Below, in pieces: positions 8,456-17,440 of a stretch of 20,859 nt of DNA. A program made the translations under genes and the position numbers. The notes beneath the pieces are model-generated. The model did not search any database and had not been told where the DNA came from. It saw nothing but the letters and a program-made list of their open reading frames with translations. This DNA is from Euglena gracilis (taxonomy: Eukaryota; Euglenozoa; Euglenophyceae; Euglenales; Euglenaceae). The stretch's first letter is position 1. Every line of letters begins with the position of its first letter. Location of the stretch: NCBI GenBank assembly GCA_900893395.1, contig CAAHFI010579560.1, positions 1 to 20,859 on the forward strand. Reading direction: 5' to 3'.

Positions 8456-8836
8456 TCAGTAAAAATCATCAAATAGTGGTACATCAGCGGATAAATCCAA
8501 CAAATGGAAACACACGTAGGATAGTTGGTGAAACCAATCCGCATTCGGATTGACGGGTATGACGAGAGCTCCTCGCGCTTCATCACGGAGTATTTTCTCC
8601 ACCACAAACGGGATAAGTTTTGGGGGATTGTGCATCCATAGCGCCGTGGCACCCCAAAATTTAAGAAATGTGTTGGTGTGCCGCGACCAATTTCGTGACA
8701 AGCACGCACGTTCTTTTGATGAGAACGCATCACTTTGCAACGACAAATAGAGTGAAGCGGCCAAAGCTGCAATTTTAGAGAATAATTCGTCCAAAATACG
8801 GTATTGACCCAAAGTAAATGTGTCCCATACGAGCAT
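8456..8836 (-). mobile_element. Copy A methyltransferase-like (NPP-type) domain before RT
   Basis: A 126-codon frame with SDAFSSKERACLSRNWSRHT, then ALWMHNPPKLIPFVVEKILR, GALVIPVNPNADWFHQL and a closing W/L-rich strand with PLFDDF. The order resembles the Dam-like N6-adenine methyltransferase-type domain known from DIRS and some Ty3/gypsy elements: an N-terminal 'DAF' box, aromatic linker, NPP(Y/F/W) box, helix, 'V-P' strand and 'W' box. The NPP box is at about 8621-8629. In those elements its function is unknown. Copy B has the matching domain at 16231-16518. I rate the fold assignment as likely but unproven, and catalytic activity as doubtful because the aromatic residue normally after NPP is not evident. 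Confidence 0.55.
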
Positions 8837-8839
8837 CGC

Positions 8840-9560
8840 GTATGTGTTGACAACCTGAAGGGCAGTAACACAATCAGGGATCTACAAATGTATGTCAAGG
8901 GTAGTCCCAAAGTTTGCTGGGTTGGAAAGGTGCATTACCAGTCCATATCACGCCAGATGGAGGTGGGGGAAGTGTTTGACACGGATTTCGTGGTTCCAAA
9001 CAACAAGGAAATGCCTCGTTGTTTGAGCACTTGATGTACGGTCGTACATTGTGAACCGCAACCAAATGTATTGGTACGCTAAATCAGGATTAGTGTTGGT
9101 GTTTGGACTAAACATCCACAATCGAAATCTGGCTGGGCCGAAATTGTCCTACAGTGCACACATTGGAAGGAAGTGTCGGAGTAGTAGTCCTGGTCGCGCA
9201 TGTTGGTCAGGTCGGGGTGTGTAAAAGTTGGGATGCGGTTTTGCAGCTGCTGGGGGGTGTACAGATGTATCTAAAAGCGATACATCTGGTAGAAAATGGG
9301 GTATCGGTGCAGCTGGGCGACTTCTCAACACCGTAATTACTTCGGGCCTTTTGGGATTTCGTCTTGTAACCCAGTGGAACGAGGGGGGTACCGCCAGTCG
9401 CTTGCCCTGTCTCATGGGGAACGGAAGTTGGTGTGCTCATGGGCAGGCGGTGAACTTTCTCGGTACACCCAGTGTGGAAAACGTTGGTAGGTGTGGTTGG
9501 TAATGGGGTAAAACTTTTGGAAAACGGTGGGGAAAATTTTGTGGTCGTCCCGGTTGACGC
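8840..9560 (-). mobile_element. Copy A linker and Pro-rich spacer between protease and methyltransferase-like domain
   Basis: The sequence between the methyltransferase-like domain and the protease is conserved in copy B (about 16600-17440). Nearest the domain is a short conserved segment containing SLLFGTTKSVSNTSPTSIW and DMDWVCTF. Beyond it the frames are Pro/Thr/His-rich, with words such as PIPHFLPDVSLLDTSVHPP and CIAFRYICTPPSS. I recognise no enzyme motif. It looks like a flexible spacer in the Pol polyprotein, much longer than the short linker usual between protease and RT. Confidence 0.5.
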
Positions 9561-9599
9561 CACAGGTGATGAGGGTTTGAGTGGCAGTCAATAGAATGG

Positions 9600-9866
9600 T
9601 GATGTGCGTAAACCGTGGGAGTGACAATCCACTACCAGCCGGTGCTGACGTAAAAAGGGGTATCCCAGAATTACGTCAGAACCATGGTTTTCGGATTCGT
9701 ATCTCGAGGTAAACGTAAAATTGTGCGGTTCAGGGGGGTGAGTGGGGCTTGGGTATGAGGGGTAGGACTATGTCTAAAAGGCAGCCCAAGTCACCACCGC
9801 ACGTAGGGGTGTTGTCAGTCTTCGAACGTTTGATCGGCTTCTGGGCGTTCACCAAGACGCGGGTTG
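9600..9866 (-). mobile_element. Copy A protease C-terminal part, ending at the element break
   Basis: This aligns with copy B 17420-17685, which carries the retropepsin C-terminal box (DVILGYPFLRQ in copy B) and the strand after it. In copy A the same bases around 9640-9690 are recognisable. The similarity ends at about 9866 at the shared word gggttg, after which copy A has five further bases and then the LTR-like unit at 9871. The active-site half of the protease and all of Gag are therefore missing from this copy within the window. Confidence 0.6.
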
Positions 9867-9870
9867 TAAG

Positions 9871-10313
9871 TGTACGTCTGATTCCCAATTCCCCTTTCCC
9901 AAATTCCCAAAACGCCTTTCGAATTCACCTTGGCGCACCAACTTGGGAACTGAAAACCAGAGTAACAGAAAAACCACTTCCCAACTTCCCAAGAAGCAAA
10001 GCACAGAGCAATGCTGGGAGACGGATTGATATCCAAATCCGGTCCGGAGAAAAAGAAACACAAACATGGAAAAAGAACACTTACTACCTCTTGGAGAGAG
10101 AAGGGGCACCCACTACGAGATCCTCATAGGATCTGCTTCCATCCTAACTTCCTTATCCGAAGTGGACAGAAGCATACGCCTGGTACACATCCCCCCCCCC
10201 AGGGCTATGCCCCATCCCCTTTGGACCGGCCACAGGAATGTCGGACTCAGACCGTCTGTGGGAGGTGCACTCTGGCGAACCCACAGGGGCCATTTCAGTC
10301 ACACAGGGGTCCA
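9871..10313. repeat. LTR-like tandem unit 1 (443 bp, TG...CA)
   Basis: The unit begins TGTACGTCTGATT and ends CACAGGGGTCCA, so it has the TG...CA termini of an LTR. It is followed after a single base by a second copy at an offset of 444. Shared internal landmarks are the ttcccaattcc block near the start, cttgggaactgaaaa, the ggagagagaaggggcac block, ctggtacacatccc and tgggaggtgcac. It contains a run of ten C (10191-10200). No clear primer site or polypurine tract flanks it. It lies exactly at the break of copy A. Orientation is not certain. Confidence 0.65.
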
Positions 10314-10314
10314 G

Positions 10315-10756
10315 TGTACGTCTGATTTCCAATTCTTCTTTCCCAATTCCCAAAAGCCTTCGCTTTCGCCTTGGCTTGGGAACTGAAAATCAGAGTAACA
10401 GAAAAATCGTTTTCCCAAATTCCCAAGAAGCAAAGAATGGAGCAATGAAGGGAGGACGGACTGGATATATAAGTCTGGTCCGTGGGAAAGGAAGACAAAC
10501 AAACAAATAAGAATACATCCTGTGGAGAGAGAAGGGGCACACATTAAGAGATCCTAATAGGATATGCTTCCATCCTAGCTTCCTCATCGGAAGATGATAT
10601 AAGCATAAGCCTGGTACACATCCCCCTCCCAGGGATATGCCCGATTTCCCCTTTGGACCAGGCATTCTGGCCACAATGATGTCGGACACAAACCTGGCCT
10701 GTGGGAGGTGCACCCTGGCGCATCCACAGGGGCCCCTTCCGTCGCACAGGGGTCCA
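10315..10756. repeat. LTR-like tandem unit 2 (442 bp, TG...CA)
   Basis: The second unit starts TGTACGTCTGATTTCC and ends CACAGGGGTCCA, matching unit 1 along its length with modest divergence. It keeps a TATATAA box at about 10466-10472, where unit 1 is degraded. The TATA-like word reads almost the same on both strands, so it does not fix orientation. A purine-rich plus-strand tract (10760-10788) follows its right end; on the minus strand, the sense of copy B, it is pyrimidine-rich, so it is not the expected polypurine tract of a minus-strand 3' LTR. The unit could still be the 3' LTR of copy B, a solo LTR, or half of an LTR-LTR junction. Confidence 0.65.
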
Positions 10757-10849
10757 CGCAAAGAGGGGGGGCGGAAAGAAGGGGAACCCAAAAAGCTGAA
10801 CACGCGCAAAATGCTTTCACCTATTCTGCGGGCACATGGGAATAGTATA

Positions 10850-11180
10850 TTATACCCCACCTTCACCCTCGAAGGCGTACAGATCGATTCCATAATGGAA
10901 TTGTCTGACTCTGTTCTCGGTGTGGCGTAATACCACAGCCATGACTGCATCTGGAGGAGTGACGGGGCAGTTTCCTGCAACATGGTATTCATGCTGCATT
11001 CGCCAGCCTTCGTCATCCAGCTCCTCCTTGAACTTGAGCATATGCTCAAAGTCCGAGAGGACTTCTGCTGGTTCTTCTTCACACCCTGTTCCCTTACCCT
11101 CACCCTTACCTTTGCCAGCCACGCCTTTGCCTTCTCCCTTGCCTTTGTGCTCAGCCTTGCCTGTATCCTTCCCTGTCTGG
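10850..11180 (-). mobile_element. Lys/Gly-rich and acidic end of the extra region, copy B only
   Basis: A 90-codon minus-strand frame (10850-11122) that starts in a Lys/Gly repeat continuing from upstream codons (KGKGEGKGVAGKGKGEGKG) and then becomes a folded-looking segment. That segment has EVLSDFEHMLKFKEELDDEG, WRMQHEYHVAGNC, VMAVVLRHTENRVRQFHYG and a final LYAFEGEGG before the stop. The opposite strand is a low-complexity shadow, so the strand call is fairly good. It is the 3'-most part of the extra region in copy B, 94 bases from LTR-like unit 2; copy A lacks it because A's match ends at 3781. The GKGEGKG run suggests RNA or DNA binding or a flexible linker, but I recognise no family. 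It could be the C-terminal domain of a third protein of the element. Confidence 0.5.
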
Positions 11181-12783
11181 CGAATACCACAGGGTCGGGC
11201 GCTCGGTGCTGCAGGAGTCGGTTCGGTTCCTTCCCATTACATCTCTGGGGAGGGACCTGGCCGTTCCGCTGCACGTCGCGGTGACGGTGTGGCTGCGCGC
11301 CGGCTACGAGCCTGACGTGGGCTGGGCTTCGACGCAGGGGGTCGCGGATCCTTCCACACCGGAGGGATCTGCGGTGGGATTACAGCAACAGGGCGTCTCA
11401 TCTCCACCTGTGCCTCTGCCGGTGGTCGTCCAGCCAGGGTATCCCGGCTGGCTTCCACCTGCATTGCCGAACCGCCTTCCGCTTCCCTTGGGCTGGGTCA
11501 CCTGGGTTGTGGGGTAAGGTTCTCCGTAGCCCTGTCGCGCTTCAGGGTGGCAGGTACGGCCACACCTGCCGGGGGCTCACCGGGTAATCCCGGAGGTGCC
11601 ACCCGCAGCTGTGGTTGGTACGGATGGTATGGGGTGTATCCACGGCCCTCAGGAGAACAAACAAAGAGGAATAATACTTCGTCCGCTGCTCTTCGGTCGT
11701 GAATACTGGCTCCTGCAGGAAGTGCCGAGCAAGCTCCTGCTGCTCGGTTCCCGGAGGTGCCATGGTGGTAGTACGGACCTTCCTGCTGACGCGGGACATC
11801 CCCGGTCTGGACAGGAGGTGGACTGGGAGGTCGGGGTGACACACGGTGGGGAGGCTCATCCTCCAGCACTATGGGCTCCACCTGCCGCCGTGGCTCAACG
11901 TCAGGGACAGTGCCGACCGGTGATGCCTGTGGCATCCAGTGCTCAAACATGTGTTGGACGTATGCGTCAGAGGGCACGTCAGACTGTCCGGCTGGGAGCA
12001 CGCGTGCGCCGCGCGGGTAATCCGCGTGCGTCGAGTACTGCGAGACAACTTGCTCCGCTGGCGGCTCGCGCGGCGGCATTCGCTGCGGCGAGGGCGGACG
12101 AGCAAAGATTCTCGTCATCCCAGGTGGGACATGCACAGCCACACCTAACGGTGGAGGTGCTCACGCATATGCACGGCGTGGGATCCCACTGGCGTCTGCG
12201 TCTGCAGCATGGGCGGCACATACACGCCCAGGTCCATCATAGTCTCGCCAGGTTCGAATCCGGAATTGGATGCCGACGAGAAATACCGTCTCCCCGTCAT
12301 CAGGGCTTGACCACAGGGACACCATTGAGCCACAGGGGTGTTGGCTACCACCAACAACTGAGCACAGTATGCATCCCAAAGGGCTTGCATAAAGGGCTCC
12401 GTGGGGGTGTGCGCACATACACATCGCCTGCTCCAACGTCTCCGTAGTGCGAAAGATCATCTCTCCCGCATACTGGGGCAGGCGCGATCTGCGCTGCGCT
12501 GGTGGCTGGGGTGTCGGCTGCTGGACGGCAGACGGATCTGGTACCGCGTATGCGGACCGGCAGCTGGTAGCCGCGGCGAATACCAGTGCTGTAACCCTTT
12601 CAGCATGTAGGGCACACAGCGTCGGGGCCTCGATATACTGAGGATACTGGGGTATGACGCACCAGAAGGCTGCGGCCATGGTGCACCTTGTCCTGGTCTG
12701 CGTCCAGGCAGCATGATGCTACCCGAACGGCGACTAAAACGAATGTAAACCTTGTTTTCAGTCGCTGGTGAGTGCTGGCGCAC
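11181..12783 (-). mobile_element. Extra Pro-rich region 3' of the chromodomain, copy B
   Basis: The copy B version of the region shared with 3781-5045. Several minus-strand frames in different phases carry protein-like text: IPQYPQYIEAPTLCALHAER, ALWDAYCAQLLVVANTPVAQ, LGVYVPPMLQTQTPVGS, FARPPSPQRMPPREPPAE, EPVFTTEEQRTKYYSSL and GYTPYHPYQPQLRVAPPG. Overall it is rich in Pro, Arg, Ala and Gln, like Gag-type matrix or linker proteins, but it sits after Pol instead of before it. It begins within about 30 bases of the stop of the chromodomain frame. It is broken many times, as in copy A. Plus-strand frames here are also long because the region is GC-rich, so the strand assignment is probable, not certain. 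Confidence 0.5.
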
Positions 12784-12807
12784 TGAAAAAAGAGACTTCT
12801 ATCTTAA

Positions 12808-13666
12808 TCAAAAACTCTGCGAGAAAGAGGGAGAATGAAGTGGGAGGGGGGGTATAAACGCGAAACATTCACATAAAACACACGCATTCTCCAAAACGAA
12901 ATCGTTTCTGAAAGTATTTATGTTTATGTCTATATTATTGCGCTTGTTCCACAGCTTCCAATCCTGCTCGATATATCCAACAAAACTGGATGCTGGCTCC
13001 CAAGTGTCCCCCTCTAGCCCACTCCCTTTCCAGCGAATTTTCCAGTCGTGCACACCCCTGTCGACCTTGTGGTATTATCTTATCGACCACAAAGTCGTCT
13101 GTTTCAGGTAATCTGGAACGGGGGTTAAAATTTAAGCAGGGGATAGCTTTTCCGCCTGGGGGGCTTAGGTACGGTTTGAAATCGTCCATATGGACGTCCT
13201 CAACCCTGTTGGGCAAGGCAACTTTATATCTCCCGCTACTACCTAACCTCTCCAAAATTTCGCGTGGGCCGAGCCAAAGAGGATCTAGCTTGGCAGATTG
13301 CACGCGCGTGCGGCTACTCCGTACCCACACGCGGTCACCCGGACTATACACAGGTGTGTTGAAGTTTTGCAAAAACGATTTCCGTTTGTTAGAATGAATT
13401 TCAGTGATACGTGATTGGACTGCAGAGCGGAGTGATTCCACTTCTTCAAACCACGTTTCACAGCTGACACTACTTCGGGAGTGTCTCTCCGAGGGCATAT
13501 CCCCTGTGGCCGGAGGGTCTCGTCCGAAAACAATTTTATACGGTGAGTGTGGTAATACCAACCCTGGCAAGGTATTGATGTTAAAAAAACGACAATAAAG
13601 AATGGATATCGAATTCTTGCGCGAGTCAGCCAGTGAAAGGCGAAGAATATTGACAACGGATTTCAC
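12808..13666 (-). mobile_element. Copy B integrase C-terminal domain and chromodomain
   Basis: The frame 12935-13666 (243 codons) carries the end of the integrase core and its C-terminal domain: SPYKIVFGRDPPATGD, SPGDRVWVRSSRTR, KLDPLWLGPREILERLGSSG and YKVALPNRVEDVHMDDFKPY, the GPY/F-type module of Ty3/gypsy integrases. A chromodomain follows, with ETDDFVVDKIIPQ and, in the neighbouring phase (12808-13053), WKIRWKGSGLEGDTWEPASS and the closing helix. The W-x-G and WEP landmarks define a chromodomain. After it, the Pol tail is hydrophobic and Pro/Ser-rich and stops at about 12808. The remnant is decayed, but the family is certain. Confidence 0.85.
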
Positions 13667-13717
13667 GGCTGCCTGGGCACTACCATTGCCTTTCGGGGGG
13701 TAAATAAGGGGAAAATG

Positions 13718-14317
13718 CTACTCAATGCCCAGTAAACGGCGCAAAGTTGTGAAAAACAGCGAAGAGATCGAGTGATCTTGATCGCTAACGATTTCGTTCG
13801 GTAAACCCATGAAGCAGATACATTTCTCCAGGAAAATGGATGCCAAAATTTGGGCTGTCAACCCTGTTTTCTGGCATGGAACGGCTATTATGTACCCACT
13901 CAGTTGACAGACGACAACAAGAAAGTAATCGTAAATCTTGTCATCTGATCCTTTGCCAGGTCGACTTCGAGAAAATCCATGCAGAGGGCCGTAAAAATGT
14001 CCGGTGCTACAGGGAAAAAATCCACCGTACCAGGTGGGGGTACCTCTGCGCACAGCCTGACAAATTTGGCACCGTTGCGAAAACCGCCTTCAGCGCGAAT
14101 ATAATTATTTTTCACTCAGGGTTGTGCAATATCTGCGACCCACCAGTGAAAGAAGGTTGAGGGCCCCAGGGTGACAGTGGTTGTGATAGCTCAAAATCAC
14201 ATCGTCTACCAGGTCTTGGGGTATACAATATTTATAACCAGAATCATTCCGGAAAATAAGTCGCAATGGTGATAGAGAGTAAATCTCTACAGATTCACCA
14301 TTACGAAGTCTTTTCAC
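13718..14317 (-). mobile_element. Copy B integrase HHCC zinc finger and catalytic core
   Basis: The frame 14105-14317 has KYCIPQDLVDDVILSYHNHC followed by HPGALNLLSLVGRRYC, the H-x3-H and Cys side of the N-terminal zinc-binding domain. The frame 13718-14053 carries the core: DKIYDYFLVVVCQLSGYI, TGLTAQILASIFLEKC and GLPNEIVSDQDHSISSLFF, the last with the second catalytic Asp segment. The order and spacing are those of a Ty3/gypsy integrase. The remnant is broken, with several interruptions. Confidence 0.8.
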
Positions 14318-14382
14318 AATGGCACTCTATACGGGGTCAAGCGAATAACCCCATTCGCGGAAAAATAAGGTGGTAGGAGTTT

Positions 14383-15573
14383 CTATACCCGTAATGCGAC
14401 GGGGTCCGGCAGTGCGTCCACGCCGGCGTCTTCCACGCCGCCGTCTTCCACCCAATGGTGAAATGGCGATGCTGCGATATACCCGGTAAACGGGCAGTGA
14501 ATCGAGCATGTTGTCCGCAGCGTCGGATCGACGTGCGAAATGGTCAGCCTCATGACTGCCTTGAAAAGTCTCATCACCCTCATCCGGGTCCCAGGATAAT
14601 ACCATGGCGCTCGGCTGAGAGGATCCGCAACTTTTTGCGTGCGACCTGGGTTACGAATAACTTCCAGGTTTAACTGGCGCAAGAACTCATGCCATCGGCA
14701 TCCTCTGCCAACTGATGACATGGCCTTGTTCAGGTCATCGGTATACCAGTGTTGAAGGCTCTCATGATCCGTCAACACAAGCATCTGGACCAAGCTGCTG
14801 GCTATCCAGCTGCGGAAGTTCTTGAGAACACGCACAATACCGCATGTCTCCTTTTCGCGAATGCTCCATTTAACCTGTCCTTTCCCGTTGTCGCCCTGTA
14901 GCTTCCTGCTAAAGAAAGCCAGAGGTCGGAGCTCATTCGCCGCATTATGCTGGATAAGAACTCCGCCAATATCGTAACCGCTGCTGTCGACCTCAAGGAC
15001 ATAAGGTTTGTATGGATCCGCAAAATCGAGAACCAGGTTCTCGAGGATCAGGTCCTTGATTTTATTCAAGGCCTCGCGTATTTGGTCATACAAAATGACT
15101 TTTACGTTACCGTGTCCGATTGTTTGAGTTGCCGTTGTTAGGGCTACCGCGAAATCTTTCAGGTAAATCGCGTAGTATTGGGCTAATCCCAAAAATCCAT
15201 TAAAATGCGTTAAGGTGTTAATGACCCCAGATGTCCATTTATTAATGACCTCCATTTTGCTCGGTGCGGCTTTACGCTGCCAGTTGCTCAGGTTATGTCC
15301 GCAAAACTTAACAACTTTGCAAAAAAGCTGCATTTTGGAACCCTTAACAAAAAGCACATGCTTTTGGAACGGGAAATATACCGCCCGCACATCACGATAG
15401 TGCGGGTCGAAGATATCCTCGCCGGATTTCACGGATGGCGGTTGGATACCCACCAGTACATCATCGATGCACACCATAGCAAACGGTAAACGCTCAAAAC
15501 CCACTGGATCATGCGTTGGAACATGGTGGGCCATTATCAACACCCATGGGGAGTACCGCCCATTGGTAAACAC
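14383..15573 (-). mobile_element. Copy B RT palm/thumb, RNase H and start of integrase linker (396 open codons)
   Basis: This is the longest open stretch of either copy. Residues 30-42 carry the polymerase box around IDDVLVG (about 15455-15475). Residues about 65-145 hold the thumb and connection segment, with FCGHNLSNWQ and GFLGLAQYYAIYLKDFA. RNase H spans about 180-320: VLEVDSSGYDIGGVLIQH with the first Asp, PLAFFSRKLQ, IREKE, LVLTDHESLQHW and the final VADPLSR. The four acidic positions expected in RNase H are present. The last 75 residues are the linker towards the integrase zinc finger and end in a Glu/Gly/Val-rich run. A typical Ty3/gypsy element has these in this order. Confidence 0.9.
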
Positions 15574-15699
15574 CCTTGGATGTCACGAATGCCGTGTACG
15601 GTTGCAAATATGGATGCAAGTTTATCTGATGAAAACCGTCTTCCAGATCAAATATTGATCACAACCGGTTATCTGACTGTCTGGTGACCAAATCCTCGA

Positions 15700-16200
15700 T
15701 CAACGGTTACGGGAATGGGTCGTTCGGGAGTTCAGGTACCGGTAATACAGCACCAGTCTCCACTTCTTCTGAACAGACTGGTCAGCGGGTTTGGGCACCA
15801 CAAAAGCTTGTGATGCCCACTTGCCCTTGGAAGGGATAATCCACTTCCGTTGGATGAGCTTCTCAATCATCTCGTTGAGAGCTTGTTCGTGTTCACCCGA
15901 AAAACGGAAGAATTTCCGGTGCATGGGTTTGGCGCCAACCTTGAGCTCCATTTTGCAAACACCGAACGGACCGCGTATCAGGGGGTCGATGTCGCAGGCG
16001 TAAGCTGGGTTATCTAGTACACCATGGAATTCGTGAGGAATTCGCGAACAATAGTCAGCAGACTTGGGGTGCTGGTCCGCACTCTCAATGACTGCAGAAA
16101 TCTGCGTTGAGGGTGTGGCATCCCCAATGGTACCAATGTATCTTGGCACACGCAAATCAGAAATTGCGTAAGCATCAAATAAACAAACGCAAAAAATGAT
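15700..16200 (-). mobile_element. Copy B RT fingers
   Basis: This is the downstream part of a 301-codon frame (15700-16605). It reads FRFSGEHEQALNEMIEKLIQ, then KWIIPSKGKWASQAFVVPKP and KKWRLVLYYRYLNSRT, the classic start of a Ty3/gypsy RT: the R-P-x-S-x-(F/Y)-x-S-P-V-V-V-KK type of opening and the K-W-R-x-V-x-D-Y-R-x-L-N box. Between it and the methyltransferase-like domain lie about 80 residues containing YACDIDPLIRGPFGVCKME. The remaining RT palm lies just downstream at 15573 and below. Confidence 0.8.
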
Positions 16201-16230
16201 TTCTTTAACAGGTGGTAATAACATACCAAA

Positions 16231-16605
16231 AAAATTCTCGAATAGTGGTACATCAGCGGGTAAATCCCACCAATGAAAACACACATAGGATACTTGGTGA
16301 AACCAATCCGCATTCGGATTGACGGGTATGACGACAGCTCCTCGCGCTTCATCGCGGAGTATTTTCTCCACTACATCCGGGATAAGTTTTGGGGGAGGGT
16401 GCATGCACAGCACCGTATCACCCCAAAATTTAAGAAATGTGTTGGAATGTCGCGACCAACATCGCGACAAGCGCGCGTGTGATTGTGATGAAAACGCATC
16501 AATTTCCAACGACAAATGGAAGGTATCAGCCAAAACCGCTGATTTTGGAGATCCATTCCCCCAAAAGACGGTATTGACAAAACTAAATGCGTTCCATACG
16601 CACAT
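16231..16605 (-). mobile_element. Copy B methyltransferase-like (NPP-type) domain, fused upstream of RT
   Basis: These are residues about 30-125 of the same frame as the RT fingers, so in this copy the domain and RT are in one uninterrupted reading frame. It shows LEIDAFSSQSHARLSRCWSR, LKFWGDTVLCMHPPPKLIPD, VVEKILRDEARGAVVIPVNP, NADWFHQVSYVCFHWWDLP and ADVPLFENFF. The equivalent of the NPP box is at about 16390-16401. The pattern resembles the Dam-like domain of DIRS and some Ty3/gypsy elements. The strong conservation of the whole segment between copies A and B shows it is a real part of Pol; its biochemical role is unknown. Confidence 0.55.
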
Positions 16606-17440
16606 TGTTTATGTGTCGACCAGGTTCGCGGGTTAAAGAGCGGTAACGCAATACAAGGTTACGCAAACATAGGTCAAGGGTGTGTCATCCACACTACCAA
16701 GGGTCATTCCCAAGGGTTGCTGTGTTCGATAGGTGCATACCCAGTCCATATCATGCCAGATAACGGTTGGGGAGGTATGTGAAACGGATTTCGCGGTTAC
16801 AAACAACAAGGCAATACCTCGTTGTTCGAGCATTTGATATACGGTCGCGCATTACGAACCGCATCCAAGAGTATGAGTACGCGAAATTGGGATTAGTGTT
16901 GGTTGGATTAGTGTTGTTTGGACTAAACATCCACAATCGAAATCTCGCTGGGCAGAAATTCTCCTACAGTGCAAACATTGGAAGGAAGCGTCGGAGTAGT
17001 GGTCTCGGTCGCGCATGTTGGTATGGTTGGGGAGTGTGTAAACGTTTGGATGCCCTTTTGTAGATGCTGGGGGGTGTACAGGAGTATCTGAAAGCGATAC
17101 ATCTGGTGGAAAAGGGGGAATTGGTACAGCTGGCCGACTACTCGACACCGTTTGAAACTTCAGGCCTTTGGGCTTTCGTCTTGTAACCCAGTGGAACGAG
17201 GGGGGTACCGCTACTCGCTTGCCCTGCCTCATGGGGAATGGACGTTGATGTACTGGTTGGCAGGGTGTGAACTTTCTCGGTACACCGGTGTGGAAAAAGT
17301 TGGTTGATGTGGTTGGTAAAGGGGTAAACGTTTTGGAAAGCGGTGTGGAAAAATTGGTGGCTGTCGCTGTTGATGCCACATGTGATGAGGGTTTGGGGGG
17401 CAATGAAGAATGTTGATGTGCGCAAACCGTGGGAGTGGCA
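16606..17440 (-). mobile_element. Copy B linker and Pro-rich spacer between protease and methyltransferase-like domain
   Basis: This matches the copy A spacer. Nearest the methyltransferase-like domain lies a conserved segment with ALLFVTAKSVSHTSPTVIW and HDMDWVCTYRTQQ (16633-16833). Further upstream in coding sense, a 183-codon frame (16852-17403) is rich in Pro, Thr, Ser and His, with VPIPPFPPDVSLSDTPVHPP and a CLHC pair. I recognise no catalytic motif. The length, roughly 250 residues, is unusual for the interval between protease and RT. Confidence 0.5.

Larger units (their letters stand above)
3781..9866 (-). mobile_element. Chromovirus copy A (lineage 2): extra region plus pol, gag side missing
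   Basis: A minus-strand Ty3/gypsy fossil matched along its length by copy B at 11181-17685, with identity near four bases in five where I compared them. In coding order it holds protease (about 9800-9600), Pro-rich spacer, methyltransferase-like domain, RT, RNase H, zinc-finger integrase, chromodomain and the extra region (5045-3781). The Gag side is absent: similarity to copy B stops at about 9866, five bases before an LTR-like unit. On the left, similarity stops at about 3781, where unrelated unknown sequence begins. So both ends are junctions and not natural termini. The copy is broken many times (well over a dozen breaks) and cannot be active. It is old: A and B have diverged about as far as related family members do. 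Confidence 0.85.

Noticed and set aside
8456-8836. The segment before RT as an independent host methyltransferase gene
   Set aside because: It is found in the same place in both copies and, in copy B, lies in one frame with the RT fingers, so it is a domain of Pol.
9871-10756. The tandem pair as a satellite array or CRISPR-like array
   Set aside because: There are only two units, each about 443 bp with TG...CA ends and a TATA-like word, and with no short-repeat/spacer pattern. LTR-like is the better reading.
10757-10790. Purine-rich tract as the polypurine primer site of copy B
   Set aside because: It is purine-rich on the plus strand, whereas copy B's sense strand is the minus strand, where the tract is pyrimidine-rich. 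It is on the wrong strand for that role.
10390-11274. 294-codon minus-strand open frame crossing the LTR-like unit
   Set aside because: It runs from the extra region straight through unit 2 and its repeat boundary; protein-like text in this span is in a neighbouring phase (10850-11122). It is an accidental open frame.
11596-12447. 283-codon plus-strand open frame in the copy B extra region
   Set aside because: It is Arg/Ala/Gln-rich antisense text opposite minus-strand words conserved in both copies; its counterpart in copy A is poorly preserved. Treated as a shadow in GC-rich sequence.
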